Assembly (NCBI GenBank): GCA_934668515.1
Contig: CAKUNS010000003.1
Location: 28,859 to 92,858, forward strand
Source: an uncultured Eggerthellaceae bacterium
GTDB lineage: Bacteria > Actinomycetota > Coriobacteriia > Coriobacteriales > Eggerthellaceae
Reading direction: 5' to 3'
Length of the DNA stretch: 64,000 nucleotides
A model generated the notes under the pieces. It was given only the letters and a program-made list of their open reading frames with translations, ran no database searches and had not been told where the DNA came from. Below are positions 27,608-39,942 of the stretch, piece after piece. Made by a program: the position numbers and the translations under genes. Within the stretch, counting starts at the first letter, position 1; every line of letters begins with the position of its first letter.

Positions 27608-28564
27608 CTAGGCGAAACGCTGCTCCTGAGTAGAAGCGGCATCCTCCGCGCCTTGAGCAGCTTGAGCGGCAAGGAGGTCGGGAAGGATCGAGGACTTGCC
27701 CCCGAAATTGGACGGAAGGACAACTGTCGAAGACCTGCCCGACTCGGCGAAAGCCCCCATCATCTCGACCCACTGGGTGTAGGCGAAAAGATCGTTGGCC
27801 TCCTGCGCGGAAACGCCCGAGGACTTGATGGTGTCGAGCGACGCAGCGATGCCGTCGGCGATGGCTTTGCGCTGGTTGGCAATGCCGATACCCGTTTGCT
27901 CCATGGCCTCGGCCTGAGCCCTTGCGGCAACGACGGTCTTGGTACGCTCAGCCTCGGCAAGCGCCTTGGCAGCCTCTTGGTCGCGCTGAGCGGAGTTGAT
28001 GGCGTTCATAGAGCGCTCAACGTCCTTGGGCAACTCGATATTGGTGATAAGCGTCGTGATGATGTCGTAGCCATAGCCCGCCATGAGCTCGGTGACAGAA
28101 TCCTTCACGTTCTGCGCGATGAGGTCCTTGTTGTCGAACACCTCGTCAAGCGTGTAGCCGGGGATCGCGGAGCGCAGCGCGTCGGCGATATAGCTTTCCA
28201 TCTGATCGATGGGGTTGCTCAGGATATAGTAACTACGGTAGACGCCCGACTGCTCAACCGACTGAGCCGGCATCTGATCGACGCGGAACTGAACCGAAAC
28301 AGCCGTGCCGATGGTCACGTTATCCTTCGTCTTGCCGTTAAGCGAGTAGCGGGCTTCCTGCGTTCGCAGGTTGACGTTGGCGGCGCGGCGCTCGATGAAC
28401 GGGATCAGGAAATGGAGGCCGGGGTTCACGATACGGTTGAACTTGCCAAGACGCTCGATGATAGATGCTTCCTGCTGACGCACCACGAAGAGAACCGGAG
28501 AGCCAAGTGCCGTGGAGACGATCGAAGCGACGATGAAAATGAACAGAAGGGTTGCCAGAATCAT
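27608..28564 (-). CDS. SPFH/band 7 (stomatin-like) membrane protein
   Basis: This 318-residue protein starts with one transmembrane helix (about residues 2-20, ATLLFIFIVASIVSTALG). The band 7 domain follows, including IIERLGKFNRIVNPGLHFLIPF, LRTQEARYSLNGKTKDN and DEVFDNKDLIAQNVKDSV. A long Ala/Glu/Gln-rich coiled-coil-like segment (about 190-240) leads to a Gly/Ala-rich tail. Stomatin/QmcA-type proteins form oligomeric membrane scaffolds. No NfeD-type partner protease lies next to it. GAAAGGACC precedes the ATG at 28564, and the gene is monocistronic. Confidence 0.9.
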   Translation of the reverse strand: MILATLLFIFIVASIVSTALGSPVLFVVRQQEASIIERLGKFNRIVNPGLHFLIPFIERRAANVNLRTQEARYSLNGKTKDNVTIGTAVSVQFRVDQMPAQSVEQSGVYRSYYILSNPIDQMESYIADALRSAIPGYTLDEVFDNKDLIAQNVKDSVTELMAGYGYDIITTLITNIELPKDVERSMNAINSAQRDQEAAKALAEAERTKTVVAARAQAEAMEQTGIGIANQRKAIADGIAASLDTIKSSGVSAQEANDLFAYTQWVEMMGAFAESGRSSTVVLPSNFGGKSSILPDLLAAQAAQGAEDAASTQEQRFA

Positions 28565-28636
28565 AGGATGGTCCTTTCCTTGGGAACACCCCCCAATACT
28601 AACTGAAATAGTCATTCCCCGCTTAGCGAAGGCACC

Positions 28637-29224
28637 TCAATCGCGCTCGGGCCATATGGTCGCATCGGGCGACGGGCGCAACATCACCCCGTCATTGACC
28701 ATCGCCGAGCCCACTTCGCAGCACCAATCGCTCGCTCTTGTGATCATCGTCGCTATCTCGTCCTCCGAAAGCATCCGCACAACACGGGCAGGCGAGCCAA
28801 GAATCAGGCTGCCGGGTTCGAACGTTTTGCCCTGAGTGACCAAAGACCCCGCGCCTATCAGGCAGTTCTCACCGATAACAGCCCTATCCATAACGATAGC
28901 GCCCATACCCACCAGCGAGTTCTCGCCGATGACGCAGCCTTGGAGAACCGCTCTATGGCCCACCGTGACATGATCGCCGATGACAAGCGGGGCGTTTTCG
29001 CCCACGTGAAAAACGCACCCCTCTTGAATGTTAACTTCGCGCCCGATAGAAACAGGAGCCGCATCACCGCGAATGTGCGTTCCCGCGAACACCGTGCAAC
29101 GCGGGCCGATGTTGACGTCTCCCACCACCGTGCAGTGCGGCGACAGCTGCGCCGTTGGATCGATCTTCACCTTATGGAAGTCCATGGCGACTTCGCGCTT
29201 CTTGCATGCACTGGATTCCGACAT
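28637..29224 (-). CDS. Gamma-carbonic-anhydrase-like hexapeptide-repeat protein
   Basis: This 195-residue left-handed beta-helix protein of the gamma-CA/YrdA/PaaY group has successive hexapeptide turns (VVGDVNIG, SIGREVNI, VIGDHVTVG, VIGENSLVG). Three metal-ligand histidine positions are conserved, in CVFHV and GDHVTVGH. Relatives bind zinc or iron; some are carbonic anhydrases, others have no known activity. A short C-terminal helix follows. The ATG at 29224 is chosen for its AAGGGG site; an ATG at about 29185 (MDFHK) is an alternative. The gene is divergent from the glutaredoxin gene. Confidence 0.85.
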   Translation of the reverse strand: MSESSACKKREVAMDFHKVKIDPTAQLSPHCTVVGDVNIGPRCTVFAGTHIRGDAAPVSIGREVNIQEGCVFHVGENAPLVIGDHVTVGHRAVLQGCVIGENSLVGMGAIVMDRAVIGENCLIGAGSLVTQGKTFEPGSLILGSPARVVRMLSEDEIATMITRASDWCCEVGSAMVNDGVMLRPSPDATIWPERD

Positions 29225-29323
29225 AGCGCCCCTTCCTTTCCTGCGCGCTATACTACAGCTATCGCCCGACCGCCGCAAAACGCGGCCGTGACCAAAAACT
29301 GACATCGATTTGGAGGTTGTCTC

Positions 29324-29623
29324 ATGATCAAGATCTACGGTATGCCCTCGTGCCCCGACTGCGAGTACGTCCACCATCAGATCGAAAACCACTCCGACGA
29401 ATTCGAGTCCATCGACATCGGCGAGCACGTGAAGAACCTGAAGGAGTTCATGCATCTTCGCGACAACAATCCCGTCTTCGACGAAGCGAAGGAAAACGGT
29501 TGGTTGGGAATCCCCTGTTTCGTGAAGGAAGACGGAACGGTCACCCTTACCGCCGAAGAAGTGGGGCTGAAGTCGAAGCCCGCCGACGGCGAGGCATGCA
29601 GGCTCGACGGATCAGGCTGCTAA
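29324..29623 (+). CDS. Glutaredoxin-related protein
   Basis: This 99-residue thioredoxin-fold protein has the redox motif CPDC at residues 10-13 (MPSCPDCEYV) and the cis-proline segment LGIPCFV. The C-terminal part (about 30 residues) contains further Cys. It matches small glutaredoxin-like proteins of anaerobic Gram-positives. The thiol partner is unknown, since such organisms often lack glutathione. TTTGGAGG precedes the start and a clear terminator follows. Confidence 0.85.
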   Translation: MIKIYGMPSCPDCEYVHHQIENHSDEFESIDIGEHVKNLKEFMHLRDNNPVFDEAKENGWLGIPCFVKEDGTVTLTAEEVGLKSKPADGEACRLDGSGC

Positions 29624-29643
29624 ACAAATCGAACCGCGAAACG

Positions 29644-29674
29644 AAGACGGGCGCCGAAACGGCGTCCGTCTTTC
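29644..29674 (+). terminator. Rho-independent terminator after the glutaredoxin gene
   Basis: AAGACGG (29644-29650) pairs with CCGTCTT (29666-29672), with an inner GCGCC/GGCG stem, and is followed by TCTTC. Confidence 0.75.
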
Positions 29675-29704
29675 TTCATGCAGCAAAATGCCATCCTAGG
29701 GCGG

Positions 29705-29793
29705 GGATGCAGTCACTAGATCGGACGCCGTGAGCGGATGCAGTCACAAGGCGGGATACGGCCGGAAAGCTCGAGCCCCGCGGCCGGATGCAG
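29705..29793. repeat. Short degenerate repeat cluster in an intergenic gap
   Basis: GGATGCAGTCAC occurs at 29705-29716 and 29736-29747. A shorter GGATGCAG occurs at 29786-29793 and a weaker GGATACGG near 29754. The copies lie in the gap between the ends of the glutaredoxin and ligA genes. No function is evident. Confidence 0.5.
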
Positions 29794-29851
29794 CCGAAGG
29801 ACACGATTCCCGCAGGCACGAACGCCCACTAGAAAACCAGGCCGCATGCGC

Positions 29852-32997
<3,146 letters not shown>

Positions 32998-33004
32998 GGG
33001 AGTC

Positions 33005-33769
33005 CTAAAGATCGTCCAGCATGCTGCGAGTTTCCTTGAACTTGCGAGTCAGCTCCTCCATAGGGTCGATGCGCTCTTCGCTTGCCTTTTTCGAGCTTTC
33101 GGTGATGGCCATCGCGCAAGCAACAGCCTCGGCATGCGTGTACGAAAGAGACAGGGGGATGTCACGTACACCGCGCTTTTTCGCGATATCCTTCGCGGCG
33201 CCACGCAGCACGACGAAGGGTCGACCCTTCGCATTGCGGCGAACCTCGATGTCAAGCACGCCAATGCCCTCGGAAAAACCAGTGCCTAGTGCCTTGACCA
33301 CCGCCTCCTTCGCAGCGAACCTCAAGGCATAGTGGGTTTCAGGCGAAGCAGACTTCTCGCAATATTCCTGCTCGTCAGCGGAAAACACCAATCGCGAGAA
33401 CGAGGGAGAGCGACCAAGGATCTTGCGCATCCGCTCGATTTCGACGATATCGACGCCAAGGCCGACGTTCTCCGCATCGAACACACGCTCGTCTTGCTCA
33501 AGTTCGTCAATCCCCGAGGAAAGCGCCTCCTGCGCCTCAACGCTTTCGACGGAGTCGCCCTCAGCCGCGCCCGCCGACGGCAAAGCGCCGCCCTGCGAGC
33601 CCTCGTCTTGTTCGACCAAACCGTCGGACGCAAACAGGCGATCACGCGCGAAACCAAGCGTCACCTCGCCCAACGCCATGTTGGCGAACTCGTCCGCTAG
33701 CTCATTTGAAGCCGCCTCGTCCTCAAGATCGTCTTCGATCTCGTAATCCCACTCTTCCTCTTGAGTCAT
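33005..33769 (-). CDS. acpS: Holo-ACP synthase with long acidic N-terminal extension
   Basis: The C-terminal half (about 102-225) is a standard AcpS, which transfers phosphopantetheine from CoA to acyl carrier protein. Asp107 in GLGVDIVEIERM and Glu155 in RFAAKEAVVKALG are the metal ligands. Normal AcpS is about 120 residues. Here about 100 very acidic residues precede it (EEEWDYEIEDDLEDEAASN at the start), and a charged tail of about 30 residues ends RKFKETRSMLDDL. The ATG at 33769 (GGAG site) is two bases after the glmS stop; a GTG at 33775 would overlap it. The extension has no recognisable domain and may be a disordered or interaction segment. Confidence 0.9.
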   Translation of the reverse strand: MTQEEEWDYEIEDDLEDEAASNELADEFANMALGEVTLGFARDRLFASDGLVEQDEGSQGGALPSAGAAEGDSVESVEAQEALSSGIDELEQDERVFDAENVGLGVDIVEIERMRKILGRSPSFSRLVFSADEQEYCEKSASPETHYALRFAAKEAVVKALGTGFSEGIGVLDIEVRRNAKGRPFVVLRGAAKDIAKKRGVRDIPLSLSYTHAEAVACAMAITESSKKASEERIDPMEELTRKFKETRSMLDDL

Positions 33770-33771
33770 GA

Positions 33772-35595
33772 TCACTCCACTGTAACCGCTTTTGCCAAAT
33801 TACGCGGCTGGTCGACGTCGCATCCACGCAGCACGGCAATCGACCGCGCCAGCAACTGCAGCGGCACGCTCGCCGTAATGGCGGACAGAGCATCGCGAAC
33901 CTTGGGGATATAGATCACATAATCGGCATGGTTCTTGATGTCCTCGTCGCCCTCGGTTGCGATGACGACGATCTTCGCACCGCGGGCACGGCTTTCCTGC
34001 AAGTTAGAAACAACTTTATCGTAAACGGGGCTCTTCGTGGCAATGGCAATAACGGGAAAACCATCGTCGATAAGAGCAATGGGTCCGTGCTTCATCTCGC
34101 CGGCAGGATAGGCCTCGGCATGCAGGTAGCTGATCTCCTTCAGCTTCAGCGCGCCTTCACGAGCAACCGCAGCACCCATGCCGCGTCCAATGAACAGGGC
34201 GCTTGAAGCATCCTTGCAGGCGGCCGCCGCTTGGTCTACGGCATCCGTGCACGAAAGGATCTGCTCGACTTGCTCGGCAGTATCGGCAAGCTCACGGAAC
34301 AGCAGGCGAATTTGATTCATCTTGAGCTTGCCCTTCGCCTGGGCAAGGAGCATTGCCAAAAGCGTCAAACTGACAACCTGGCCAAGGAACGACTTCGTTG
34401 AAGCAACGGCGATCTCTTTGTTGGCCTTCGTGTAAATAACACCGTCCGACTCGCGGGCAACTGGGCTTCCCAGCACGTTGGTGATGCCGAACACGCGGGC
34501 GCCCTTCACCTTCGCGTCGCGAATCGCAGCCAAAGTGTCGGCAGTCTCGCCCGATTGGGAGACAGCAACAACCAGGGTGGTCGGTGTGATGATCGGGTTG
34601 CGATAGCGGAACTCGCTTGCCACCTCGACCTCGGTCGGGATGCGGGCCCACCCCTCAATGAGCTCTTTGGCCACCAAGCCGGCATGATAGCTCGTCCCGC
34701 ATGCGATAACGTAAACGCGATCGATAAGATTAAGCTCTTCAGGGCCCATGTCCAATTCATCGATCTCAAGCGCTCCGTTGACCAGACGCCCAGCAAGCGT
34801 GTCGCGGATAACGCGCGGCTGCTCATGAATCTCCTTCAGCATGAAATCGGGATAACCGCCCTTTTCGGCGACATCGATATCCCATGTGACGTGTGTGGAT
34901 TTCACATCAATCGGTTCCCCATGCGAGTCGAAGAAGTCGGCCCCGTTCGCAGTCAACTTCGCGAACTGCCCGTCGTCGAGAACGACGACGTCACGCGTCG
35001 CACCGATGACCGCGATAGCATCAGAAGCCAGATAGCAGCCGTCTTCCGCCACCCCAACGATAAGCGGGGAATCCTTTCGCGTGGCGACGATGACGCCCGG
35101 CTCGCGATCATCAACGACAGCAAGGCCGTACGAACCTACGATCTGCGTGGTTGCCTCGCGGACCGCATCAAGAAGATCGCCTTCGTAGCAGTCTTCAATC
35201 AAGTGAACGACGGTTTCGGTGTCGGTGCTCGACGCGAACGAATGCCCTTCGTTTTCAAGGCGGTCACGCAAGTCGGCGAAATTCTCGATGATGCCATTGT
35301 GAACGATGGCAATGTGCCCGTCGCAGGAAACATGAGGGTGCGCATTGGCCTCGGAAGGGCGGCCATGCGTCGCCCAACGCGTATGCCCGATGCCGCACGT
35401 CCCTTTAAGATCGAAATGAGAGACCGTGTGCTCGAGGGCCTCCACACGACCACGGCGCCTGACAACCTGCAGGCCGCCCGCCTCCTCCACCGCGATACCA
35501 GCGGAATCGTAACCTCGATATTCAAGGCGCTTCAGTCCATCAATGAGAATGGGGCTTGCATCCTTAACCCCGGTGTAGCCGACAATGCCGCACAT
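33772..35595 (-). CDS. glmS: Glutamine-fructose-6-phosphate aminotransferase
   Basis: This 607-residue enzyme makes glucosamine 6-phosphate for peptidoglycan precursors. The N-terminal glutamine amidotransferase domain starts MCGIVGYTG, so Cys2 becomes the nucleophile after Met removal. RLEYRGYDSAG and the GHTRWATHG loop are present. Two SIS domains follow (CGTSYHAG, VSQSGETADT, IGRGMG, KEISYLHAEAYPAGEMKHGP), ending in QPRNLAKAVTVE. The ATG at 35595 (AAGGGG upstream) is used rather than that at 35601. No glmS ribozyme was recognised in the 5' region. Confidence 0.97.
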   Translation of the reverse strand: MCGIVGYTGVKDASPILIDGLKRLEYRGYDSAGIAVEEAGGLQVVRRRGRVEALEHTVSHFDLKGTCGIGHTRWATHGRPSEANAHPHVSCDGHIAIVHNGIIENFADLRDRLENEGHSFASSTDTETVVHLIEDCYEGDLLDAVREATTQIVGSYGLAVVDDREPGVIVATRKDSPLIVGVAEDGCYLASDAIAVIGATRDVVVLDDGQFAKLTANGADFFDSHGEPIDVKSTHVTWDIDVAEKGGYPDFMLKEIHEQPRVIRDTLAGRLVNGALEIDELDMGPEELNLIDRVYVIACGTSYHAGLVAKELIEGWARIPTEVEVASEFRYRNPIITPTTLVVAVSQSGETADTLAAIRDAKVKGARVFGITNVLGSPVARESDGVIYTKANKEIAVASTKSFLGQVVSLTLLAMLLAQAKGKLKMNQIRLLFRELADTAEQVEQILSCTDAVDQAAAACKDASSALFIGRGMGAAVAREGALKLKEISYLHAEAYPAGEMKHGPIALIDDGFPVIAIATKSPVYDKVVSNLQESRARGAKIVVIATEGDEDIKNHADYVIYIPKVRDALSAITASVPLQLLARSIAVLRGCDVDQPRNLAKAVTVE

Positions 35596-35986
35596 GAGCA
35601 TCCCCTTCGAACGAATCGATTTATGCTCGGCAGGCTTTTCATTGAACGAGGATCACAAACCAAGCGAGCCCTCGGTCAATCGCTTGCCTCTCGAAAAAAC
35701 GCACCTCATTGTACGGCAACGAAAAGCGCCCTGCGGCGGCGATCACAAGATGCGAAATAGTTGGTAACCAACGCTTAATCTTCGATTGAAAACGGGAGAT
35801 CCCTGTCAGAGAAAATGCCTGAATCCGTCATATAGGCGTTCGACAGCGGTTGAGCAGCTGATAGGACAGACGTGTAGCGTACGCCTCCCACCAGTTACGA
35901 GATGGCGGCGTTTCGCACCTATCGAACGCTAAACGAACCCCGCAAGCACTGCCCCTCGAAACATCCGACCTAAGAAAGGGGCATAC
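35596..35986. other. Intergenic region between divergent glmS and the surface protein gene
   Basis: These 391 bases must contain the two divergent promoters. A weak TTGACC (minus strand, 35679-35674) might serve glmS, but no good -10 was found. No tRNA, riboswitch or repeat was recognised. The last 20 bases carry the AGAAAGGGG ribosome site of the surface protein. Confidence 0.5.
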
Positions 35987-38900
35987 ATGATTTCAAGTAA
36001 CCGAATCGGGAGTTCGGCGGAAAACACGCTTCGACAATCACTCTCATCCCGAACCCTCCGTTGCGTCCTCTCAATTCTTTTGACACTCATGCTAGCCGCG
36101 CCCTCTCTGGCGCTGCCAAGGATGGCGATTGCAGGAAACGAGCCGGCGCCCGCCAGCAACGCGACATGGGACGAGTTGAAGCCTTTTCTTGAAAGGGGGC
36201 TCGGCGTCCCCTACCTGTTCGGAGGCTCCAACGAATCCGGCTGGGATTGTTCAGGCTACGTAAGCTGGGCGTTTAGCACCTGCGGGAACGCGAACTACAC
36301 CCATTACACCACCACTTTCGAAAACGAGCTGGCCGCAAATGGCAGCTTCGTGATGCAAGGCGCGGGAGGCGACCTTCGAGACGAACGCATGGAACCAGGA
36401 GACGTCATCTTCTTCTACAGCGCAGGCGTCAGCGAGCCCACACATATGGGCGTCATCGGCGAACGTGTCGACGGTATCGTCATGGTCTATCACGCCTTCA
36501 CGAACTCATTCGCAGACATTTACGGCAACCGAGGAACCATGCTCCAGGGCCTCGATGCGAACCCAGGGTCAACGCTGCCGGGTATATGGAACATGACCAG
36601 CGGGCACGGCAAGGGGCATTGGTCAAAATTCACCGTTTACCGCGGCGTGACCTCGACGGGCTCTCTTGCGCTAGCAAAAAGCTCGGCTAATACCGACATG
36701 ACGGATGGAAACGAGAATTACTCGCTCGAAGGAGCCGCCTACGGCGTCTACCCCTCGTACTCTCAGGCGCAAGATGGCGTCGACGCCGTAGCGACGATGA
36801 CCACGGACGCTGCTGGCAAAGCGCAGGTCGACGACATCAAACGCGGAACATACTACATCAAAGAGATCTCCCCTTCGCCTGGATTCGCGCTCGACGAAAC
36901 CATCTACGAGGCAACCGTGAACAGCGGGGAGATCACGACGAAAGAAGTGAAGGAAGCCCCGCAAAGCAACCCAGTCTCCCTTCTTGTTTCGAAGGCAGAC
37001 GGCGACACCGACCGCAACGAAGCACAAGGAGACGCATCGCTCGCGAAAGCGCAGTTCGAGTTCTCGTTCTACGGTGGCCAGTACTCTTCGCGCGCCGAAG
37101 CCGAAGCCGCAGCAAACTCAGGTGCCGCAAAGCGCGTCTGGACCATGCAAACCGATGAGAGCGGCCGAATCGACCCCGCCTCCCCGGACAGCACGTTTCC
37201 TGTGCACGGCCCCGACGGCAGCATAATCTCAACCGAACCCTATTTCGTCTCCGGCGATTTCCCGTTCACCACAACCAACGGACAGCTTGCGCTGCCCTTG
37301 GGAACGCTGATCATTCGCGAGGCCATGGCTCCTCAAGGCTATTTGATCAGCGACTCCTCCGATCACCTTGTCAATGTGACGGGAAGCGGCACCGAAGAAA
37401 GCGTCTTCGCGTTCAGCGCTCCTTCCGTATCCGAGCAGATCCAACGCGGCGGAATCGCCGTCGGCAAGATCGACCGCGAGAACGGCAGGCATCTTCCCTC
37501 GGGATCCGCAACACTCGCAGGGGCGGTCTTCAGCATCGTGAACGACTCCGCAGCATCCGTCGTGGTCGACGGCATCGAATTCTTGCCTGGCAGCGTGGTT
37601 GCAGCCATCGAAACCGACGAGAACGGTTGCGCACACACAACCGAGAGCGCCCTCCCCTTCGGCACCTACATCGTCACGGAAACGAAAGCCCCTGACGGGT
37701 ACTTGCTGGACGCAAACTCGCGCTCGTGGAGCAAAACAGTCCAGATTCGCGATGAGGCGGTCTACGACCTCACCAGCACCGCCAACTCCGTTGACGATCA
37801 GGTGAAGAGGGGCGACTTCTCGTTCAGCAAAGTCGACGGCCGTACGATGGAGCGACTTGCCGACGTTCCGTTCCTGATCACCAGCAAGACCACCGGCGAA
37901 GCGCATGTCGTTGTCTCCGACGAGAACGGAATGGTCGACACTTCCGCCAGCTGGAACCCCCATACACACGAGACGAACGCGAACGACTGGATCGCCGACG
38001 TCGAAATCGACCCCAAGACCGACTCGAGCGACAACACCGGCATCGTCGACGCCAAGCCGGACTCTCGCGCAGGCATCTGGTTCTCAGGTCGTGCAGACAT
38101 CGCCGTAGGACCCGACGACTCACTTGGCGCGCTCCCCTACGACACATACGTCGTCAAGGAGATCCCCTGCAAGGCGAATGCCGACAAAGCTCTCGTCTCT
38201 TTCACTATCACGGTCTCGCGCGATAAGACGAACCTCGACCTAGGAACCGTCGACGACAATCCCGGACCTTCCATCAGAACCGAGCTTGCAACGCTCAATG
38301 GGGGACACGCCAGCGCACAAGGCGCGAGTGTCACCCTCATTGACGAAGTCGCTTACGACGGGCTCACTCCTGGAAAGACCTACACGATCAAAGGAACGTT
38401 ACACGCAATGCAAGAAGACTCCGACGGAAACAAAACCGACGCCGGAGCCATCCGCGATGCCGATGGCAACGAAGTGACCGCCGAAACGACCTTCGAGGCT
38501 TCCGCTCCCGAAGGCGCCGCCAATGTCGAATTCACCTTCGACGCCTCCGCCATCGACACCTCTGCTGTGGTCGCCTTCGAGACGCTTGAGGTCGACGGCA
38601 ACGTAACGGCAGAGCATTCAGACATCACCGACGAAAAGCAAACCGTTTGGTTCCCCTCGATCAAAACCAATCTTTGCAACAAGAATGCAGGCACCACGCC
38701 TTCGGCCGAGGGCAAAATCATTCTCGTTGACGAGGTCTCCTTTGAGGGCCTGGCGCCCGGTAAACCCTACTCTATCGAAGGAGAGCTGCATGTAAGAAGC
38801 AAAGACGGCATCGATTCCGGCATCGCCGTCGATAAGAACGGCCTAGAAATCCGCTCGTCTCAGCTATTCGTACCGGAATCAAGCCATGAGACAGTGCCCG

Positions 38901-39931
38901 TCGCCTTTAGCTTCGAAGCGCCGGATCTTGCAGGTGAAACCGTCGTCGCCTACGAAAAACTGACTGACAATGGCATCGTGCTAACCGAGCATGCAGACAT
39001 CTCCGACGACGATCAATCCATCTCGTTCCCCACGATCGCTACGACGGCGCGCTGCAACGAGTCAGGCAGCAGCGAGGTCCCCTCGGTTCTTGGCAAAGCG
39101 ACCATCATCGACAACGTGAAGTACCGAAATCTAATCGAAGGGAAAACCTACACCCTGCAGGCGACCCCGCATCTTGCCAGCATTTCCGAAGACGGAACGA
39201 TCACCGATGCAGGCGCCCTTAAAACGGAAGAAGGAACAGAGATCTGCGCCCAAGCAAGCTTCACGGCCGTCGCCGCCTCTGGAACCGCAGACGTGAAGAT
39301 CGAAATCGATCCTTCAAAACTGAAAGGCGAAACCATCGTCATGTTCGAGGAATGCTACGACGGCGAAACGCTCGTCGCCGCGCATGCAGACATCAACGCA
39401 GAGGAGCAGACTCTGACGGTCCCCTCGATTATGACTTTAGCGCGCGATGGAAAGACCGCGTCGCACGAGGGCAGCATTGCAAAAAACTCGACCATCGTCG
39501 ACGTCATTCACTTTGAAAACCTCACGCCCGGAAAGAAATACTCCGTAACGGGTTCGGCCCATATCGTCGCAGAGGACGGCAAAAGTGCCGATCGAGAAGA
39601 GATCGGCAGCAACTCAATGGATTTCATTCCCGACGCGCCGAACGGGGAGGTCGAGGTTGCCATCTCCGTCGATTCCACCAAACTCGAAGGCAAAACCGCA
39701 GTGGTCTTCGAACGAGTCAAAGACGGGAACACGCTGATTGCGTCGCACGAGGACGCATCCAGCAAACCCCAATCGGTCTCTTATCCAGCGCCGAAAGCTG
39801 AAGAGCCCGGCAAAAAGCCTGGTCTCACGAAAACGGGAGATCAGTTGAAAATAGCAATTGGCGGCCTTCTAACCGTTGCGGCTGTCGGCATCGTCACCGC
39901 GGCCGTCGCCATAAGGCGCCGTCGAGGCTAA
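35987..39931 (+). CDS. NlpC/P60 surface protein with four Cna-B-like and four Thr-Gln ester (VaFE) repeats, sortase-anchored
   Basis: This is a 1314-residue secreted wall protein. A signal peptide covers about 1-50 (hydrophobic 26-43). Residues about 62-220 are an NlpC/P60 cysteine peptidase-like domain: DCSGYVSWAF (Cys88), PTHMGVIG (His153) and a third polar residue near His169. Next come four SpaA/Cna-B-like domains, each with a Lys near the start (LALAKSS, LLVSKAD, AVGKIDR, FSKVDGR) and a Glu near the end (YIKEIS, IIREAM, VTETKAP, VVKEIP), suggesting isopeptide bonds. Four VaFE/T-Q ester-type repeats follow (about 765-1275), each with a leading Thr and a closing Gln (EKQTV, DDQSI, EEQTL, KPQSV). 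LTKTGD, a hydrophobic helix and RRRRG form a sorting signal with LTKTG in place of LPxTG. The domain order suggests a stalk carrying a peptidoglycan hydrolase. Confidence 0.85.
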   Translation: MISSNRIGSSAENTLRQSLSSRTLRCVLSILLTLMLAAPSLALPRMAIAGNEPAPASNATWDELKPFLERGLGVPYLFGGSNESGWDCSGYVSWAFSTCGNANYTHYTTTFENELAANGSFVMQGAGGDLRDERMEPGDVIFFYSAGVSEPTHMGVIGERVDGIVMVYHAFTNSFADIYGNRGTMLQGLDANPGSTLPGIWNMTSGHGKGHWSKFTVYRGVTSTGSLALAKSSANTDMTDGNENYSLEGAAYGVYPSYSQAQDGVDAVATMTTDAAGKAQVDDIKRGTYYIKEISPSPGFALDETIYEATVNSGEITTKEVKEAPQSNPVSLLVSKADGDTDRNEAQGDASLAKAQFEFSFYGGQYSSRAEAEAAANSGAAKRVWTMQTDESGRIDPASPDSTFPVHGPDGSIISTEPYFVSGDFPFTTTNGQLALPLGTLIIREAMAPQGYLISDSSDHLVNVTGSGTEESVFAFSAPSVSEQIQRGGIAVGKIDRENGRHLPSGSATLAGAVFSIVNDSAASVVVDGIEFLPGSVVAAIETDENGCAHTTESALPFGTYIVTETKAPDGYLLDANSRSWSKTVQIRDEAVYDLTSTANSVDDQVKRGDFSFSKVDGRTMERLADVPFLITSKTTGEAHVVVSDENGMVDTSASWNPHTHETNANDWIADVEIDPKTDSSDNTGIVDAKPDSRAGIWFSGRADIAVGPDDSLGALPYDTYVVKEIPCKANADKALVSFTITVSRDKTNLDLGTVDDNPGPSIRTELATLNGGHASAQGASVTLIDEVAYDGLTPGKTYTIKGTLHAMQEDSDGNKTDAGAIRDADGNEVTAETTFEASAPEGAANVEFTFDASAIDTSAVVAFETLEVDGNVTAEHSDITDEKQTVWFPSIKTNLCNKNAGTTPSAEGKIILVDEVSFEGLAPGKPYSIEGELHVRSKDGIDSGIAVDKNGLEIRSSQLFVPESSHETVPVAFSFEAPDLAGETVVAYEKLTDNGIVLTEHADISDDDQSISFPTIATTARCNESGSSEVPSVLGKATIIDNVKYRNLIEGKTYTLQATPHLASISEDGTITDAGALKTEEGTEICAQASFTAVAASGTADVKIEIDPSKLKGETIVMFEECYDGETLVAAHADINAEEQTLTVPSIMTLARDGKTASHEGSIAKNSTIVDVIHFENLTPGKKYSVTGSAHIVAEDGKSADREEIGSNSMDFIPDAPNGEVEVAISVDSTKLEGKTAVVFERVKDGNTLIASHEDASSKPQSVSYPAPKAEEPGKKPGLTKTGDQLKIAIGGLLTVAAVGIVTAAVAIRRRRG

Positions 39932-39942
39932 CCCTCTCGACG

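Noticed and set aside
35596..35760. glmS ribozyme upstream of glmS
   Set aside because: No recognisable ribozyme core was found; the 5' region has only a normal ribosome site.
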